From positions 1 to 57,690 of the forward strand of contig NZ_JAEMSS010000002.1 in the NCBI RefSeq assembly GCF_016462705.1: 57,690 nt of DNA, given 5' to 3'. Under the pieces are notes generated by a model, which worked only from the letters and a program-made list of their open reading frames with translations, was not told the origin of the DNA and searched no databases. Positions within the stretch are counted from its first letter, which is position 1. Every line of letters starts with the position of its first letter. This DNA comes from Nocardioides sp. (GTDB lineage Bacteria; Actinomycetota; Actinomycetes; Propionibacteriales; Nocardioidaceae). Positions 24,122-32,441 of the stretch are shown here, piece by piece. A program made the translations under genes and the position numbers.

Positions 24122-26089
24122 CTACCAGATCCGGACCCGGTCGCCGGGGTCGAGCCAGAGCCCGTCGCCCTCGGCGGTGCCGAACACCTCGTGGAACTCG
24201 TCGAGGTTGCGCACGATGTTGGCGCGGAACTCCGGCGGGCTGTGCGGGTCGACGGTGAGCAGCTGCCGCTCCTGCTCCTCGCGGCGCTTGGTGCGCCAGC
24301 AGTAGGCCCAGTTCATGAAGACCTTCTGCCGGTCCTCGACGGTCGCGGTCCCGTCGGTGGCGATGACGTAGGCCGTGTGCCCGATCGTCAGCCCGCCGAG
24401 GTCACCGATGTTCTCGCCGACGGTGAGCTGTCCGTTGACGTGCTCGCCGGGGAGGTTGCGCGGCTCGAACGCGTCGTACTGCGTGACCAGCGCCTGGGAC
24501 TTGACCTCGAACGCCGCCTTGTCGTCGGCGGTCCACCAGTCGTTGAGGTTGCCGTGGCCGTCGTACTGCGCACCCTGGTCGTCGAAGCCGTGGCCGATCT
24601 CGTGGCCGATGACCGCGCCGATGCCACCGTAGTTCTCGGCGGGGTGGGCGTCGGGGGAGAAGAACGGCTTCTGAAGGATCCCGGCCGGGAAGCAGATCTC
24701 GTTGGTGCCCGGGTTGTAGTAGGCGTTGACCGTCTGCGGCAGCATGAACCACTCGTCGCGGTCGACGGGCGAGCCGATCTTGTTGAGCTGGCGGTCGGTC
24801 TCGAACGCCGAGGCGGCGGCGACGTTGCCCATCAGGTCGTTGGGCCGGACCTGCAGCGCCGAGTAGTCGCGGAACTTCTCCGGGTACCCGATCTTGGGCC
24901 GGAACGTGTCGAGCTTCTCGTAGGCCTTCGCCTTGGTCTCGTCGGTCATCCAGTCGAGCCGCGAGATGGACTGCCGGTAGGCGGCCAGCAGGTTGGCGAC
25001 CAGGTCGTCCATCAGCGCCTTGGACGTCGGCGGGAAGTGCCGGGCGACGTACTCCTTGCCCACGGCCTCGCCGAGCGCGCCCTCGACCAGCGCGACGCCG
25101 CGCTTCCAGCGGGCCCGCAGCTCGGGGGTGCCGTTGAGGGTGCGGCCGTAGAAGTCGAAGTTGGCCTCGACGAAGGGGGTCGAGAGGTAGGGCGCCGCGG
25201 AGCGCAGCACGTGGGTCAGCAGCCAGGCGCGCCAGTCGTCGATCGACACCTCGTGCAGCACCGTCGCCAGGTGGGAGTAGTAGGACGGCTGCCGGACGCA
25301 CACCTCGAACAGCAGCTCGTCGGCCTCGAACGCCGAGGCGCTGAGGTTGCGCACGTAGGCGTCCCAGTCGAAGGCCGGGCAGAGCTCGCGCAGCCCGTCG
25401 ACGGTGTAGAGGTTGTAGGTCTTCTGCACGTCGCGGGTCTCGGCGCGCTCCCAGTGGCCCTCGGCCAGCCGGGTGTCGATCCGCAGCACCGTCGCGGCCG
25501 CGTCCTCGGGGTCGGGGTGCTCGGCGAGCCGGAGCAGCGTCGCCAGGTAGGCGGCGTACTTCTCCCGGATCTCGGCGAACTTGTCGTCGCGGTAGTAGGA
25601 CTCGTCGGGCAGCCCGAGACCGCCCTGGACGAAGTGGAAGATGTAGCGGTCGGAGTCCCGGTCGTCGTTGTTGACGTAGGACCCGAACAGCCCGTGCCCG
25701 CCGATCCGCTCGAACTCGCCGAGGAACGCCGCCAGGTCGCGCACGTCGCGCAGGCCCGCGACCGCCTCGACCAGCGGCCGCACCGGACGGATGCCGAGCT
25801 TCTCGATCCGCCCCTCGTCCATGAACGACGCGAACAGGTCGCCGATCTTCTGGGCGTCGGGGTTGAGGTCGCCGTCGGTGTCGTCGGTCGCCTTCGCGGC
25901 GAGGTCCTCGATGATCCGGTGCACCTGCTCCTCGGCGACGTCGGCCAGCTGCACGAACGGCCCCCAGCTCGACCGGTCGGAGGGGATCTCGGTCTCGGCC
26001 AGCCACCGGCCGTTGACGTGGCCGAAGAGGTCGTCCTGGGGACGGACGTCGAGGTCCATCCCCTCCCGGGCGTCGTCGAGGATGCTCAC
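24122..26089 (-). CDS. M13-family zinc metallopeptidase (PepO/neprilysin-like)
   Basis: 655 residues, GTG start. Zinc site HEIGHGFDD at about residue 494 (HExxH), substrate-binding NAYYNPGTNEICFPAGIL upstream, third ligand Glu in GENIGDLGG, and the C-terminal WLDPGDRVRIW typical of the family. No signal peptide or membrane helix, so cytoplasmic, as for most bacterial PepO. Degrades oligopeptides. The ComB-like gene lies 14 nt upstream on the same strand. Confidence 0.95.
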   Translation of the reverse strand: MSILDDAREGMDLDVRPQDDLFGHVNGRWLAETEIPSDRSSWGPFVQLADVAEEQVHRIIEDLAAKATDDTDGDLNPDAQKIGDLFASFMDEGRIEKLGIRPVRPLVEAVAGLRDVRDLAAFLGEFERIGGHGLFGSYVNNDDRDSDRYIFHFVQGGLGLPDESYYRDDKFAEIREKYAAYLATLLRLAEHPDPEDAAATVLRIDTRLAEGHWERAETRDVQKTYNLYTVDGLRELCPAFDWDAYVRNLSASAFEADELLFEVCVRQPSYYSHLATVLHEVSIDDWRAWLLTHVLRSAAPYLSTPFVEANFDFYGRTLNGTPELRARWKRGVALVEGALGEAVGKEYVARHFPPTSKALMDDLVANLLAAYRQSISRLDWMTDETKAKAYEKLDTFRPKIGYPEKFRDYSALQVRPNDLMGNVAAASAFETDRQLNKIGSPVDRDEWFMLPQTVNAYYNPGTNEICFPAGILQKPFFSPDAHPAENYGGIGAVIGHEIGHGFDDQGAQYDGHGNLNDWWTADDKAAFEVKSQALVTQYDAFEPRNLPGEHVNGQLTVGENIGDLGGLTIGHTAYVIATDGTATVEDRQKVFMNWAYCWRTKRREEQERQLLTVDPHSPPEFRANIVRNLDEFHEVFGTAEGDGLWLDPGDRVRIW

Positions 26090-26103
26090 GCGCCGAGCCT
26101 ATG

Positions 26104-26856
26104 TCAGCCGGGGGTGAAGGCGCCGTCGTGATCCAGCACCGGCACCACGTCCGAGACGTCGACGGCAGCGGCCACCTCGACGTCGGCGGCGAACCCGATC
26201 CCGGCGAGCTCGAGTCCCCCGGCGCACGCGGCCAGCGCGGCGGGCAGCCCGTCCCGGACCGCCCCGTAGGCGTCGGCCGCGACCCGCGCCTCGGGGCTGA
26301 AGTCCTTGACGCCGAGGCCGGCGAGGGCCGCGAGCACGGCCCCCGCGCCCCACAGGTCCTCGACGCACGGGCGCAGCGACCCGTCGGGCCAGCGCTCGCC
26401 GGCGGCGACCACGGCGATGCTCCCGGCATCGCGCAGGTGGCGCGCCACGGCCGACCGGTTGCGGAGACAGGCGCCCACCACGGTGGCACCACCGGACGCC
26501 AGGCCGAAGGAGATCGACGACCCGTTGGGCGAGGGCAGCACGAGCCGCTCGACGCCGGTCACCGACGCCAGGTCCGCGGGGCTCAGGCTGACCGCGGAAC
26601 CGGACAGCTGCCGGGCCTCGAGCCGGCCGACCGCGAGAGTGGCGTCGCGCTCGGCGGCGTACGCCGCGGCACGCTCGTCCTTCCAGCGGAAGGGCAGGAC
26701 CGTGATGCCGCGCTCGACGGCGACCGACAGCGTGGTGGTGAACGACAGCACGTCGACGACCACTGCGACGTCCGCCCCGGGCGCGATCGCCTCGGCGCCG
26801 GTCGGGCCCCAGTCGAAGCGGACCCGGTGCGGGGTCTGGCGATGAGCCGGGTTCAC
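26104..26856 (-). CDS. ComB-like 2-phosphosulfolactate phosphatase family protein
   Basis: 250 residues from the GTG at 26856, 7 nt after the quinone-oxidoreductase stop. ComB signatures: VAVVVDVLSFTTTLSVAVERG, LPSPNGSSISFG, CLRNRSAVA and VVAAGERWPDGSLRPCVEDLWGAGAV. ComB hydrolyses 2-phospho-3-sulfolactate in coenzyme M synthesis. Actinobacteria lack that pathway, so the true substrate is probably a different phosphate ester. Family assignment is firm; the reaction is inferred. Confidence 0.87.
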   Translation of the reverse strand: MNPAHRQTPHRVRFDWGPTGAEAIAPGADVAVVVDVLSFTTTLSVAVERGITVLPFRWKDERAAAYAAERDATLAVGRLEARQLSGSAVSLSPADLASVTGVERLVLPSPNGSSISFGLASGGATVVGACLRNRSAVARHLRDAGSIAVVAAGERWPDGSLRPCVEDLWGAGAVLAALAGLGVKDFSPEARVAADAYGAVRDGLPAALAACAGGLELAGIGFAADVEVAAAVDVSDVVPVLDHDGAFTPG

Positions 26857-26863
26857 GGGAGCG

Positions 26864-27832
26864 TCAGCGCACGCGGACGACGGACTTGCCCAGGGTGAGC
26901 CGGTCGTCCATGTCCTGCAACGCGCGGCCGAAGTCCTCGAGCTCGTACGTCGCACCGATCGGCGGCTTCACGAAGCCGGCCTCGATCATCGGCACGAGCT
27001 CGGCCCACTGCTGCTGCATGTACTCGGTGCGGGCCATCGCGTAGGCACCCCAGCCGACGCCGCGGACGTCGATGTTGTTGAGCAGGAGCCGGTTGACCTT
27101 GACCTCGGGGATCCCCTGGCCGGCCGCGAAGCCGACGACGAGCAGGCGTCCCTGGGGGCCCAGGACCCGGAGCGAGTCCATGAAGACGTCGCCGCCCACG
27201 ACGTCCACGACGACGTCCACGCCCCGGCCTCCGGTCAGGCCGCCGACGGAGTCCTTGAACCCCTCGAGCAGCACCACGTCGTCGGCGCCGGCGGCCCGCG
27301 CGACCTCGGCCTTGGTCTCGTTGCTCACCACGCCGATGGTGCGGGCGCCCATCGCCTTGGCGACCTGGATCGCCGCCGTGCCGACGCCTCCGGCGGCCCC
27401 GTGCACCAGGACCGTCTCGCCCTCGCGGAGGTCCCCGCGCTCGGCGAGCGCGAAGTGCGCGGTGAGGTAGTTCATCGGCAGCGCCGCGCCCTCGTCGTAC
27501 GACATCGCGTCCGGCAGCGGGAACGTGAACGCCGCGGGGTTGGCGACCAGCTCCGCCGCACCTCCCCAGCCCCCGACGCCGGCCACCCGGTCGCCGACCG
27601 CGAGGTCGCTCGAGCCGGGGTCGGCCACGGTGCCCGCGAAGTCGACGCCCAGCGTGAACGGCGGCTCCGGCTTGAGCTGGTACTCGCCCTTGGAGAGCAG
27701 CAGGTCGGGGAACGAGATCCCCACGCTGTGCACCTCGACGAGGACGTCGCCGGGGCCCGGCGTCGGATCGGCGACCTCGGTCACGACGACGTCAGCGGGG
27801 CCGGTGGTGGTCAGGACCTGGGCAGCGCGCAC
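26864..27832 (-). CDS. NADPH:quinone oxidoreductase (zinc-free MDR family)
   Basis: 322 residues. Medium-chain dehydrogenase/reductase with nucleotide-binding VLVHGAAGGVGTAAIQVAKAMGA and no zinc-binding Cys/His set. VGISFPDLLLSKGEYQLKP is the usual quinone-reductase N-lobe. Ends with ALQDMDDRLTLGKSVVRV. Reduces quinones or activated alkenes with NADPH. It lies 9 nt behind the metal ATPase stop and 7 nt before the ComB-like gene, so part of a leftward run. Confidence 0.92.
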   Translation of the reverse strand: MRAAQVLTTTGPADVVVTEVADPTPGPGDVLVEVHSVGISFPDLLLSKGEYQLKPEPPFTLGVDFAGTVADPGSSDLAVGDRVAGVGGWGGAAELVANPAAFTFPLPDAMSYDEGAALPMNYLTAHFALAERGDLREGETVLVHGAAGGVGTAAIQVAKAMGARTIGVVSNETKAEVARAAGADDVVLLEGFKDSVGGLTGGRGVDVVVDVVGGDVFMDSLRVLGPQGRLLVVGFAAGQGIPEVKVNRLLLNNIDVRGVGWGAYAMARTEYMQQQWAELVPMIEAGFVKPPIGATYELEDFGRALQDMDDRLTLGKSVVRVR

Positions 27833-27841
27833 CCGGAGAAC

Positions 27842-30169
27842 CTACCCATCCGTCGGGGGCAGCAGGCTGAAGGCGGTCTCGTTCTCCTGGGCGTTGTGGA
27901 GGCGCAGCACCCCGTAGAGGCCGTACAGCAGCCGGCGGAGCTCGACGACGTCCTCGGGCTGGACGTCCGCGTCCGGGATGTCCGCCAGCAGCCGCCCCAG
28001 ACGAGCCACCTGGTGCTCGATCTCGGCGTGCGTCCTGGTCAGGGAGTACGTCGCCGACGGGCCCAGTGCTCGGGCCACGAGCGGCACCAGGTGCTCCTGG
28101 TCGGCGCGCTCGTGGGTGAGCAGGTCCGAGCGCAGGCGCCCCAGCAGCCGGCGCGCCGGTGCGAGCTGGGGCTGGTCGGTGCTGAGCCGGTCGGCGACGG
28201 CACGGATCTCCTCCACCACGGGGAGGGCCGCCTCGTGCTGGGCGTGCAGCTCGCGACCGAGGGCCACGTCGGCCGGGGTCATCGTCACCGTGTGGGTCCG
28301 CCCCGGAAGCACCGCCCGCAGGGCCAGTCCGATCGCCAGGACGTCGATGCCCTCCTGCAGCACCGCGCCCGCAGCCGGTGGGAGCAGGCCGGCCGCGGCG
28401 GCGACCATCGCGACCAGGGACAGACCCATCCCCGTGCCGACGGCCTGCCGGGCGATCCGCCGGGATCGCTGGGCGATGAGGATGGCATCGGCGAGGGCGT
28501 CGACCCGGTCGACGGTGAGGACGACGTCGGCGGCCTCGGACGACGCCGTCGCTCCCCTCGCGGCGAGGGCGACGCCGACGTCGGCGGCGGCCAGCGCCGG
28601 GGCGTCGTTCACCCCGTCACCCACCATCATCGTGGTGCCGCCCTCGCGCTCGGCGGTGATCACCGCGAGCTTCTCGCCGGGGTCGCACTCGGCCCGGACG
28701 GCGTCGGTCCCGACGATCCGGCCCACGGTCTCGGCGGTGTCGGCGCGGTCCCCGGTGAGCAGGACGACGCGGCGGATCCCGGCATCGCGCAGGCCGTGGA
28801 CCATCCGCGGAGCGTCCGGACGGATGACGTCCTCGAGGAGGAACGCGCCGGCCGCGGTGCCGTCGACGGCGACGAACACCACCATCGAGTCGTCCAGGCT
28901 GGCCCGGCGCCGTGCCCGCAGCACCCAGTCGGGCACCGGGTCGGGGACGATCCAGGACTGCTTGCCGAGCGCGACCCGGTGCTGCCCGACCAGGCCGCTG
29001 AGGCCGTACCCGTGCTCCTCGGCCACCTGCTCGGGCATCTCCAGGGTCAGCCCGCGGGCGCTCGCAGCGGACACGATCGCGGTCGCGAGGACGTGCGGCG
29101 ACATCTGGTCCAGCGACGCGGCCAGCTGCAGCAGCCGGTCCGTGGGGAAGTCGTCCCCTCCCGGGATGACCTCGACGACCTGGGGCTGGCCCCGGGTCAG
29201 GGTGCCGGTCTTGTCGAAGACGATGACGCGGGCGTCGGCGAGCCGCTCGAGCGCGCCGCCACCCTTGATGACCACCCCGACCCGCGTGGCCCGTGACAGA
29301 CCAGAGATGTAGGCGATGGGTGCCGCCAGGAGGAGGGGGCAGGGGGTCGCGACGACGAGCACGGCGACGGCCCGGACGCGGTCCGCGCTCACCGCCCAGG
29401 CGCCGCCGGCGAGCACCAGGGTCACGGGGACGAACAGGAGAGCCAGCCGGTCGGCCAGGCGGACGAAGGGAGCCGACGACGCCTGGGCCTGCTCCACCAG
29501 ACGCACGAGACCGGCGTACGTGGAGTCCGCGGCGCTCGCGTTGGCCAGCAGGTCGAAGGGCGCGCCGGCGTTCACCGCTCCGCTGCGAGCCGTCTCGCCC
29601 ACCAGGCGCTCCACCGGGAGCGGCTCGCCGGTCAGCGCCGACTCGTCCAGGGTCGCCGCGGTGAGCAGCCGGCCGTCCACCGGCACCACCTCGCCGGTGC
29701 GGACCACCAGGCGGTCCCCCGGGGTGACCGCACCGACGTCGACCTCCTCGACGCCCTCGGCCACCCGGCGCCGAGCGGTGCGCGGCGCGCGCTCGAGGAG
29801 CAGCCGCAGCTCGCGACGGGCCCGGGCCTCGGCCCGAGCCTCGAGCAGCTGCCCGCTGGCCAGCATCACGGTGATCACCGCGCCCGCGAAGTACTCCCCC
29901 ACCACGAGCGCGCCGACCAGGGCGAGCAGGGCGATCACGTCGACGGTGGGACGCCGGCGGCGAACCGCCGTGGCCGTCTCGGCGACCGAGGCCACCAGAC
30001 CCACCACGGTCCCCATGAGCCACAGGACCTCGGCGGCATCGGCTCCGCCGCCCAGCCGAAGGCCGCCTCCCACGGCGAGGAGCACCGAGGACACCACGAA
30101 CAGCGGCAGCGCGACCCGGCTGCGGACCTCCTCCACCACCCCAGACCACCCGACCGGGCGACGGGTCAC
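27842..30169 (-). CDS. P1B-type (P1B-5-like) metal-transporting ATPase with C-terminal hemerythrin domain
   Basis: About 775 residues from the GTG at 30169, chosen for its AAGG 8 nt upstream and because a longer start would run into the divergent gene. Actuator TGEPLP; membrane motif VATPCPLLLAAPIAY; phosphorylation site DKTGTLT near residue 316; hinge GDGVNDAPAL; late membrane motif LQEGIDVLAIGLALRA. No N-terminal CxxC or His-rich metal-binding domain. From about residue 635 a hemerythrin-like HHE domain follows (LHAQHEA, LLTHERADQEHL, RTHAEIEHQ, LRLHNAQENE). TPC plus a hemerythrin tail marks subgroup P1B-5, linked to Ni/Fe export. Metal specificity here is inferred. Confidence 0.9.
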   Translation of the reverse strand: MTRRPVGWSGVVEEVRSRVALPLFVVSSVLLAVGGGLRLGGGADAAEVLWLMGTVVGLVASVAETATAVRRRRPTVDVIALLALVGALVVGEYFAGAVITVMLASGQLLEARAEARARRELRLLLERAPRTARRRVAEGVEEVDVGAVTPGDRLVVRTGEVVPVDGRLLTAATLDESALTGEPLPVERLVGETARSGAVNAGAPFDLLANASAADSTYAGLVRLVEQAQASSAPFVRLADRLALLFVPVTLVLAGGAWAVSADRVRAVAVLVVATPCPLLLAAPIAYISGLSRATRVGVVIKGGGALERLADARVIVFDKTGTLTRGQPQVVEVIPGGDDFPTDRLLQLAASLDQMSPHVLATAIVSAASARGLTLEMPEQVAEEHGYGLSGLVGQHRVALGKQSWIVPDPVPDWVLRARRRASLDDSMVVFVAVDGTAAGAFLLEDVIRPDAPRMVHGLRDAGIRRVVLLTGDRADTAETVGRIVGTDAVRAECDPGEKLAVITAEREGGTTMMVGDGVNDAPALAAADVGVALAARGATASSEAADVVLTVDRVDALADAILIAQRSRRIARQAVGTGMGLSLVAMVAAAAGLLPPAAGAVLQEGIDVLAIGLALRAVLPGRTHTVTMTPADVALGRELHAQHEAALPVVEEIRAVADRLSTDQPQLAPARRLLGRLRSDLLTHERADQEHLVPLVARALGPSATYSLTRTHAEIEHQVARLGRLLADIPDADVQPEDVVELRRLLYGLYGVLRLHNAQENETAFSLLPPTDG

Positions 30170-30218
30170 CAGAGGCCTTCGTCCCACCGCGACCCGCCCA
30201 GCCGTGATGATGAGGACC

Positions 30219-31232
30219 ATGCAGGTCGTCGCGAGGCTCCACGCCGTGGGCGACCTCCGGGTCGAGGAGTCCGCCGGCCCGCCCGCGCCCCTGGCGGGTT
30301 GGTCCACCGTCGCCGTCACGTCGGTCGGGCTGTGCGGCTCGGACCTGCACTGGTTCGCCGACGGCGGCACCGGCGAGGTCTCGATCGACGCGCCGGTGGT
30401 GCCGGGGCACGAGCTCGCCGGCGTGGCGCTGGACGGGCCGTACGCCGGACGGCGGGTGGCGGTCGACCCGGCCATCCCGTGCGGACGGTGCGAGTCGTGC
30501 CGCGCGGGGCACGCGAACCTCTGCCCGGAGGTGCGGTTCGCCGGCCACCAGGACCTCGACGGGGGTCTCCAGGAGCGCCTGCTCTGGCCGGACGAGCTGC
30601 TGGTCCCCCTGCCGGACAGCCTCAGCGACGACGCCGGGGCCCTGCTCGAGCCACTGGGCGTCGCGATCCACGCCGTCAAGCACGCGCACGTCCGGCCGGG
30701 CCACGACGTGCTCGTGGTCGGGGCCGGTCCGCTCGGCGTGCTGGCGGGCGCGGTCGCCCGCCGCGCGGGCGCGGCACGGGTCCTCGTGTCCGAGCCACTC
30801 GAGCACCGCCGCCTGACCGCGCTGCGCTTCGGCGCGGACGCGGCCTGGGCGCCGGACTCGGTCCAGGACGAGGTCATGAGGGCGACGGCGGGGCGCGGTG
30901 TCGACGTCGTCGTCGAGATGGCCGGGACGGACGACGCGATCGCCACCGCCGTGATGTGCGCGCGGCCCGGCGCCCGGGTCGCGCTGGGCGGGATCCCGTC
31001 CACGCCGCAGTCCGCCTTCCCGGCCGCTGCGGCTCGCCGCAAGGGCCTGACCTTCGCGATGGTCAGGCGGATGCACGACACCTACGCGCAGGCGGTCGAG
31101 CTCGCGACGACGGGCATCGACCTCGACGGGCTGGTCAGCGACCGCTTCCCGCTCGGCCGGTCGCCCGAGGCGTTCGAGCACGCCGTCGGCCGCACCGGTG
31201 ACAAGACGGTCATCGTCGTGTCGCGGTCCTGA
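30219..31232 (+). CDS. Zinc-dependent alcohol/polyol dehydrogenase (MDR family)
   Basis: 337 residues from the ATG at 30219 with GAGG 4 nt upstream (an ATG at 30207 is possible). Catalytic zinc ligands Cys in GLCGSDLHW and His-Glu in PGHELAG. Structural zinc Cys4 in PCGRCESCRAGHANLC. Rossmann VVGAGPLGVLAG. Closest by eye to sorbitol or threonine dehydrogenase types. Divergent from the ATPase with only 49 bp between starts. It converges with the M15 lipoprotein gene (6 bp). Substrate unknown. Confidence 0.9.
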   Translation: MQVVARLHAVGDLRVEESAGPPAPLAGWSTVAVTSVGLCGSDLHWFADGGTGEVSIDAPVVPGHELAGVALDGPYAGRRVAVDPAIPCGRCESCRAGHANLCPEVRFAGHQDLDGGLQERLLWPDELLVPLPDSLSDDAGALLEPLGVAIHAVKHAHVRPGHDVLVVGAGPLGVLAGAVARRAGAARVLVSEPLEHRRLTALRFGADAAWAPDSVQDEVMRATAGRGVDVVVEMAGTDDAIATAVMCARPGARVALGGIPSTPQSAFPAAAARRKGLTFAMVRRMHDTYAQAVELATTGIDLDGLVSDRFPLGRSPEAFEHAVGRTGDKTVIVVSRS

Positions 31233-31238
31233 TCCCGG

Positions 31239-32438
31239 TCAGGGGTTCTGCGGGTCGACGAGCCGGGCCATCTCGAAGTGCATGGGGTCGGTGTAGCTCC
31301 AGTCGCCGCCCCACCCGAAGCCCCAGGACTTGAAGATCGCCACGACGCCGCGGTCCATCTCCCCCACGGTCCCGCGCTGGTTGCCCGGGACGTTGAAGTC
31401 GAGCGCGAGACCGAAGGAGTGGTTGGACAGCTTGGTCGACCCGGCGATGAACCGCGGGTAGTAGCACCCGGCGTACTCCTCTGGGTGGATCTCGTCGGCC
31501 AGGCCCGAGGCCACCACCTCGTTGAGCGCCGCGATGAGCTGCGGGAAGAGGTACTTGTTGCAGGTGACCTCGCCCAGGATCGGGACGGTCCGGGTCTCGA
31601 TGTGGCTGGCGACCCAGGACGGCTCGGGGGCGATCCGGCCGCCGCCGATCACGGTGTAGCGGAACACCCCGACGACGTCGGCGACGGTGCCGGTGGTGAC
31701 CGCGACCTGCTTGACGTCCGGGTCGAGGCCGTTGAGCGCGATGGCGTCGATCATGGACACCACGCCCGCATCGCCGACGAGATCCTCGATCGGCTCGCGG
31801 AGCGTCTGGGGAGCTTTGATCCCGGTGCGGATCAGCACGGCGTTGTCCGGCACCATGCCGAGGTCGTCGACCCAGGTCTCGTTGACGACGCCGTCCACCT
31901 CGACGACCGTGTCCGCGACGGCGCCGATGTGCACGGCCCGCGCGTCGTCGGTGCTGCCGAGCGTGACGAACTGGTTCTCGTCCTGCGGGATCTTCTTGGC
32001 GACCTTCTCCCGCAGCCCGAGCTCACCGCCGGCGATCCGGTCCCAGACCTCCTGCGTCTCGGCCACCTCGCGCAGGGTGTAGTTCCGGTACGTCGCGGGG
32101 TCGACGGCCGCGATGTTGTAGGACTCGTTCTCGATCAGGACCTTGGTCAGCGAGAAGGTCTCGACCCCCCGCACCCCGTCCAACGCGCGGATCGCGTCGA
32201 TGGTGGACTGGCTGATCGAGCTCGAGCTCTGGATCAGGATGTCGGGGTTGGCCACCTCGCCGGTGCGCGGCCCGATGGGCGGCATCACGTGCTCGGGGTC
32301 GATCGACGGGGTCCCGCTGCTGTCGGCGGCCGGCGTCTCGGACGGCGACGGTGCTGCGTCGGGCGGCGCCGCGCCCTCGGCACCGCAGGCGGTCAGCGTC
32401 AGCACCAACGCCGTCACCACCAGTGCGCGTGCCCGCAT
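31239..32438 (-). CDS. Lipoprotein with C-terminal M15 (VanY-like) peptidase domain
   Basis: 399 residues. Lipobox LTACG with Cys18. A Ser/Pro/Thr spacer follows, then a roughly 190-residue extracellular region (SSSSISQSTIDAIRALDGVRGV ... YNIAAVDPATYRNYTL) that resembles the periplasmic part of MacB/FtsX-type proteins. The C-terminal M15 site is LSNHSFGLALDFNVPG and DPMHFEM (SxHxxGxAxD ... HxE pattern). Expected to cut D-Ala-linked peptides in the cell wall. Follows the DHA2 exporter by 3 nt. The fused N-terminal region may sense or position the enzyme (inferred). Confidence 0.84.
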   Translation of the reverse strand: MRARALVVTALVLTLTACGAEGAAPPDAAPSPSETPAADSSGTPSIDPEHVMPPIGPRTGEVANPDILIQSSSSISQSTIDAIRALDGVRGVETFSLTKVLIENESYNIAAVDPATYRNYTLREVAETQEVWDRIAGGELGLREKVAKKIPQDENQFVTLGSTDDARAVHIGAVADTVVEVDGVVNETWVDDLGMVPDNAVLIRTGIKAPQTLREPIEDLVGDAGVVSMIDAIALNGLDPDVKQVAVTTGTVADVVGVFRYTVIGGGRIAPEPSWVASHIETRTVPILGEVTCNKYLFPQLIAALNEVVASGLADEIHPEEYAGCYYPRFIAGSTKLSNHSFGLALDFNVPGNQRGTVGEMDRGVVAIFKSWGFGWGGDWSYTDPMHFEMARLVDPQNP

Positions 32439-32441
32439 CCG

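Noticed and set aside
24191-26131. Rightward 646-residue open frame antisense to the M13 peptidase
   Set aside because: Shadow of a highly conserved zinc peptidase; no recognisable domain.
26104-26856. Coenzyme M biosynthesis enzyme (ComB)
   Set aside because: No other ComA/C/D/E genes and the organism type does not make coenzyme M; kept only as a family name.
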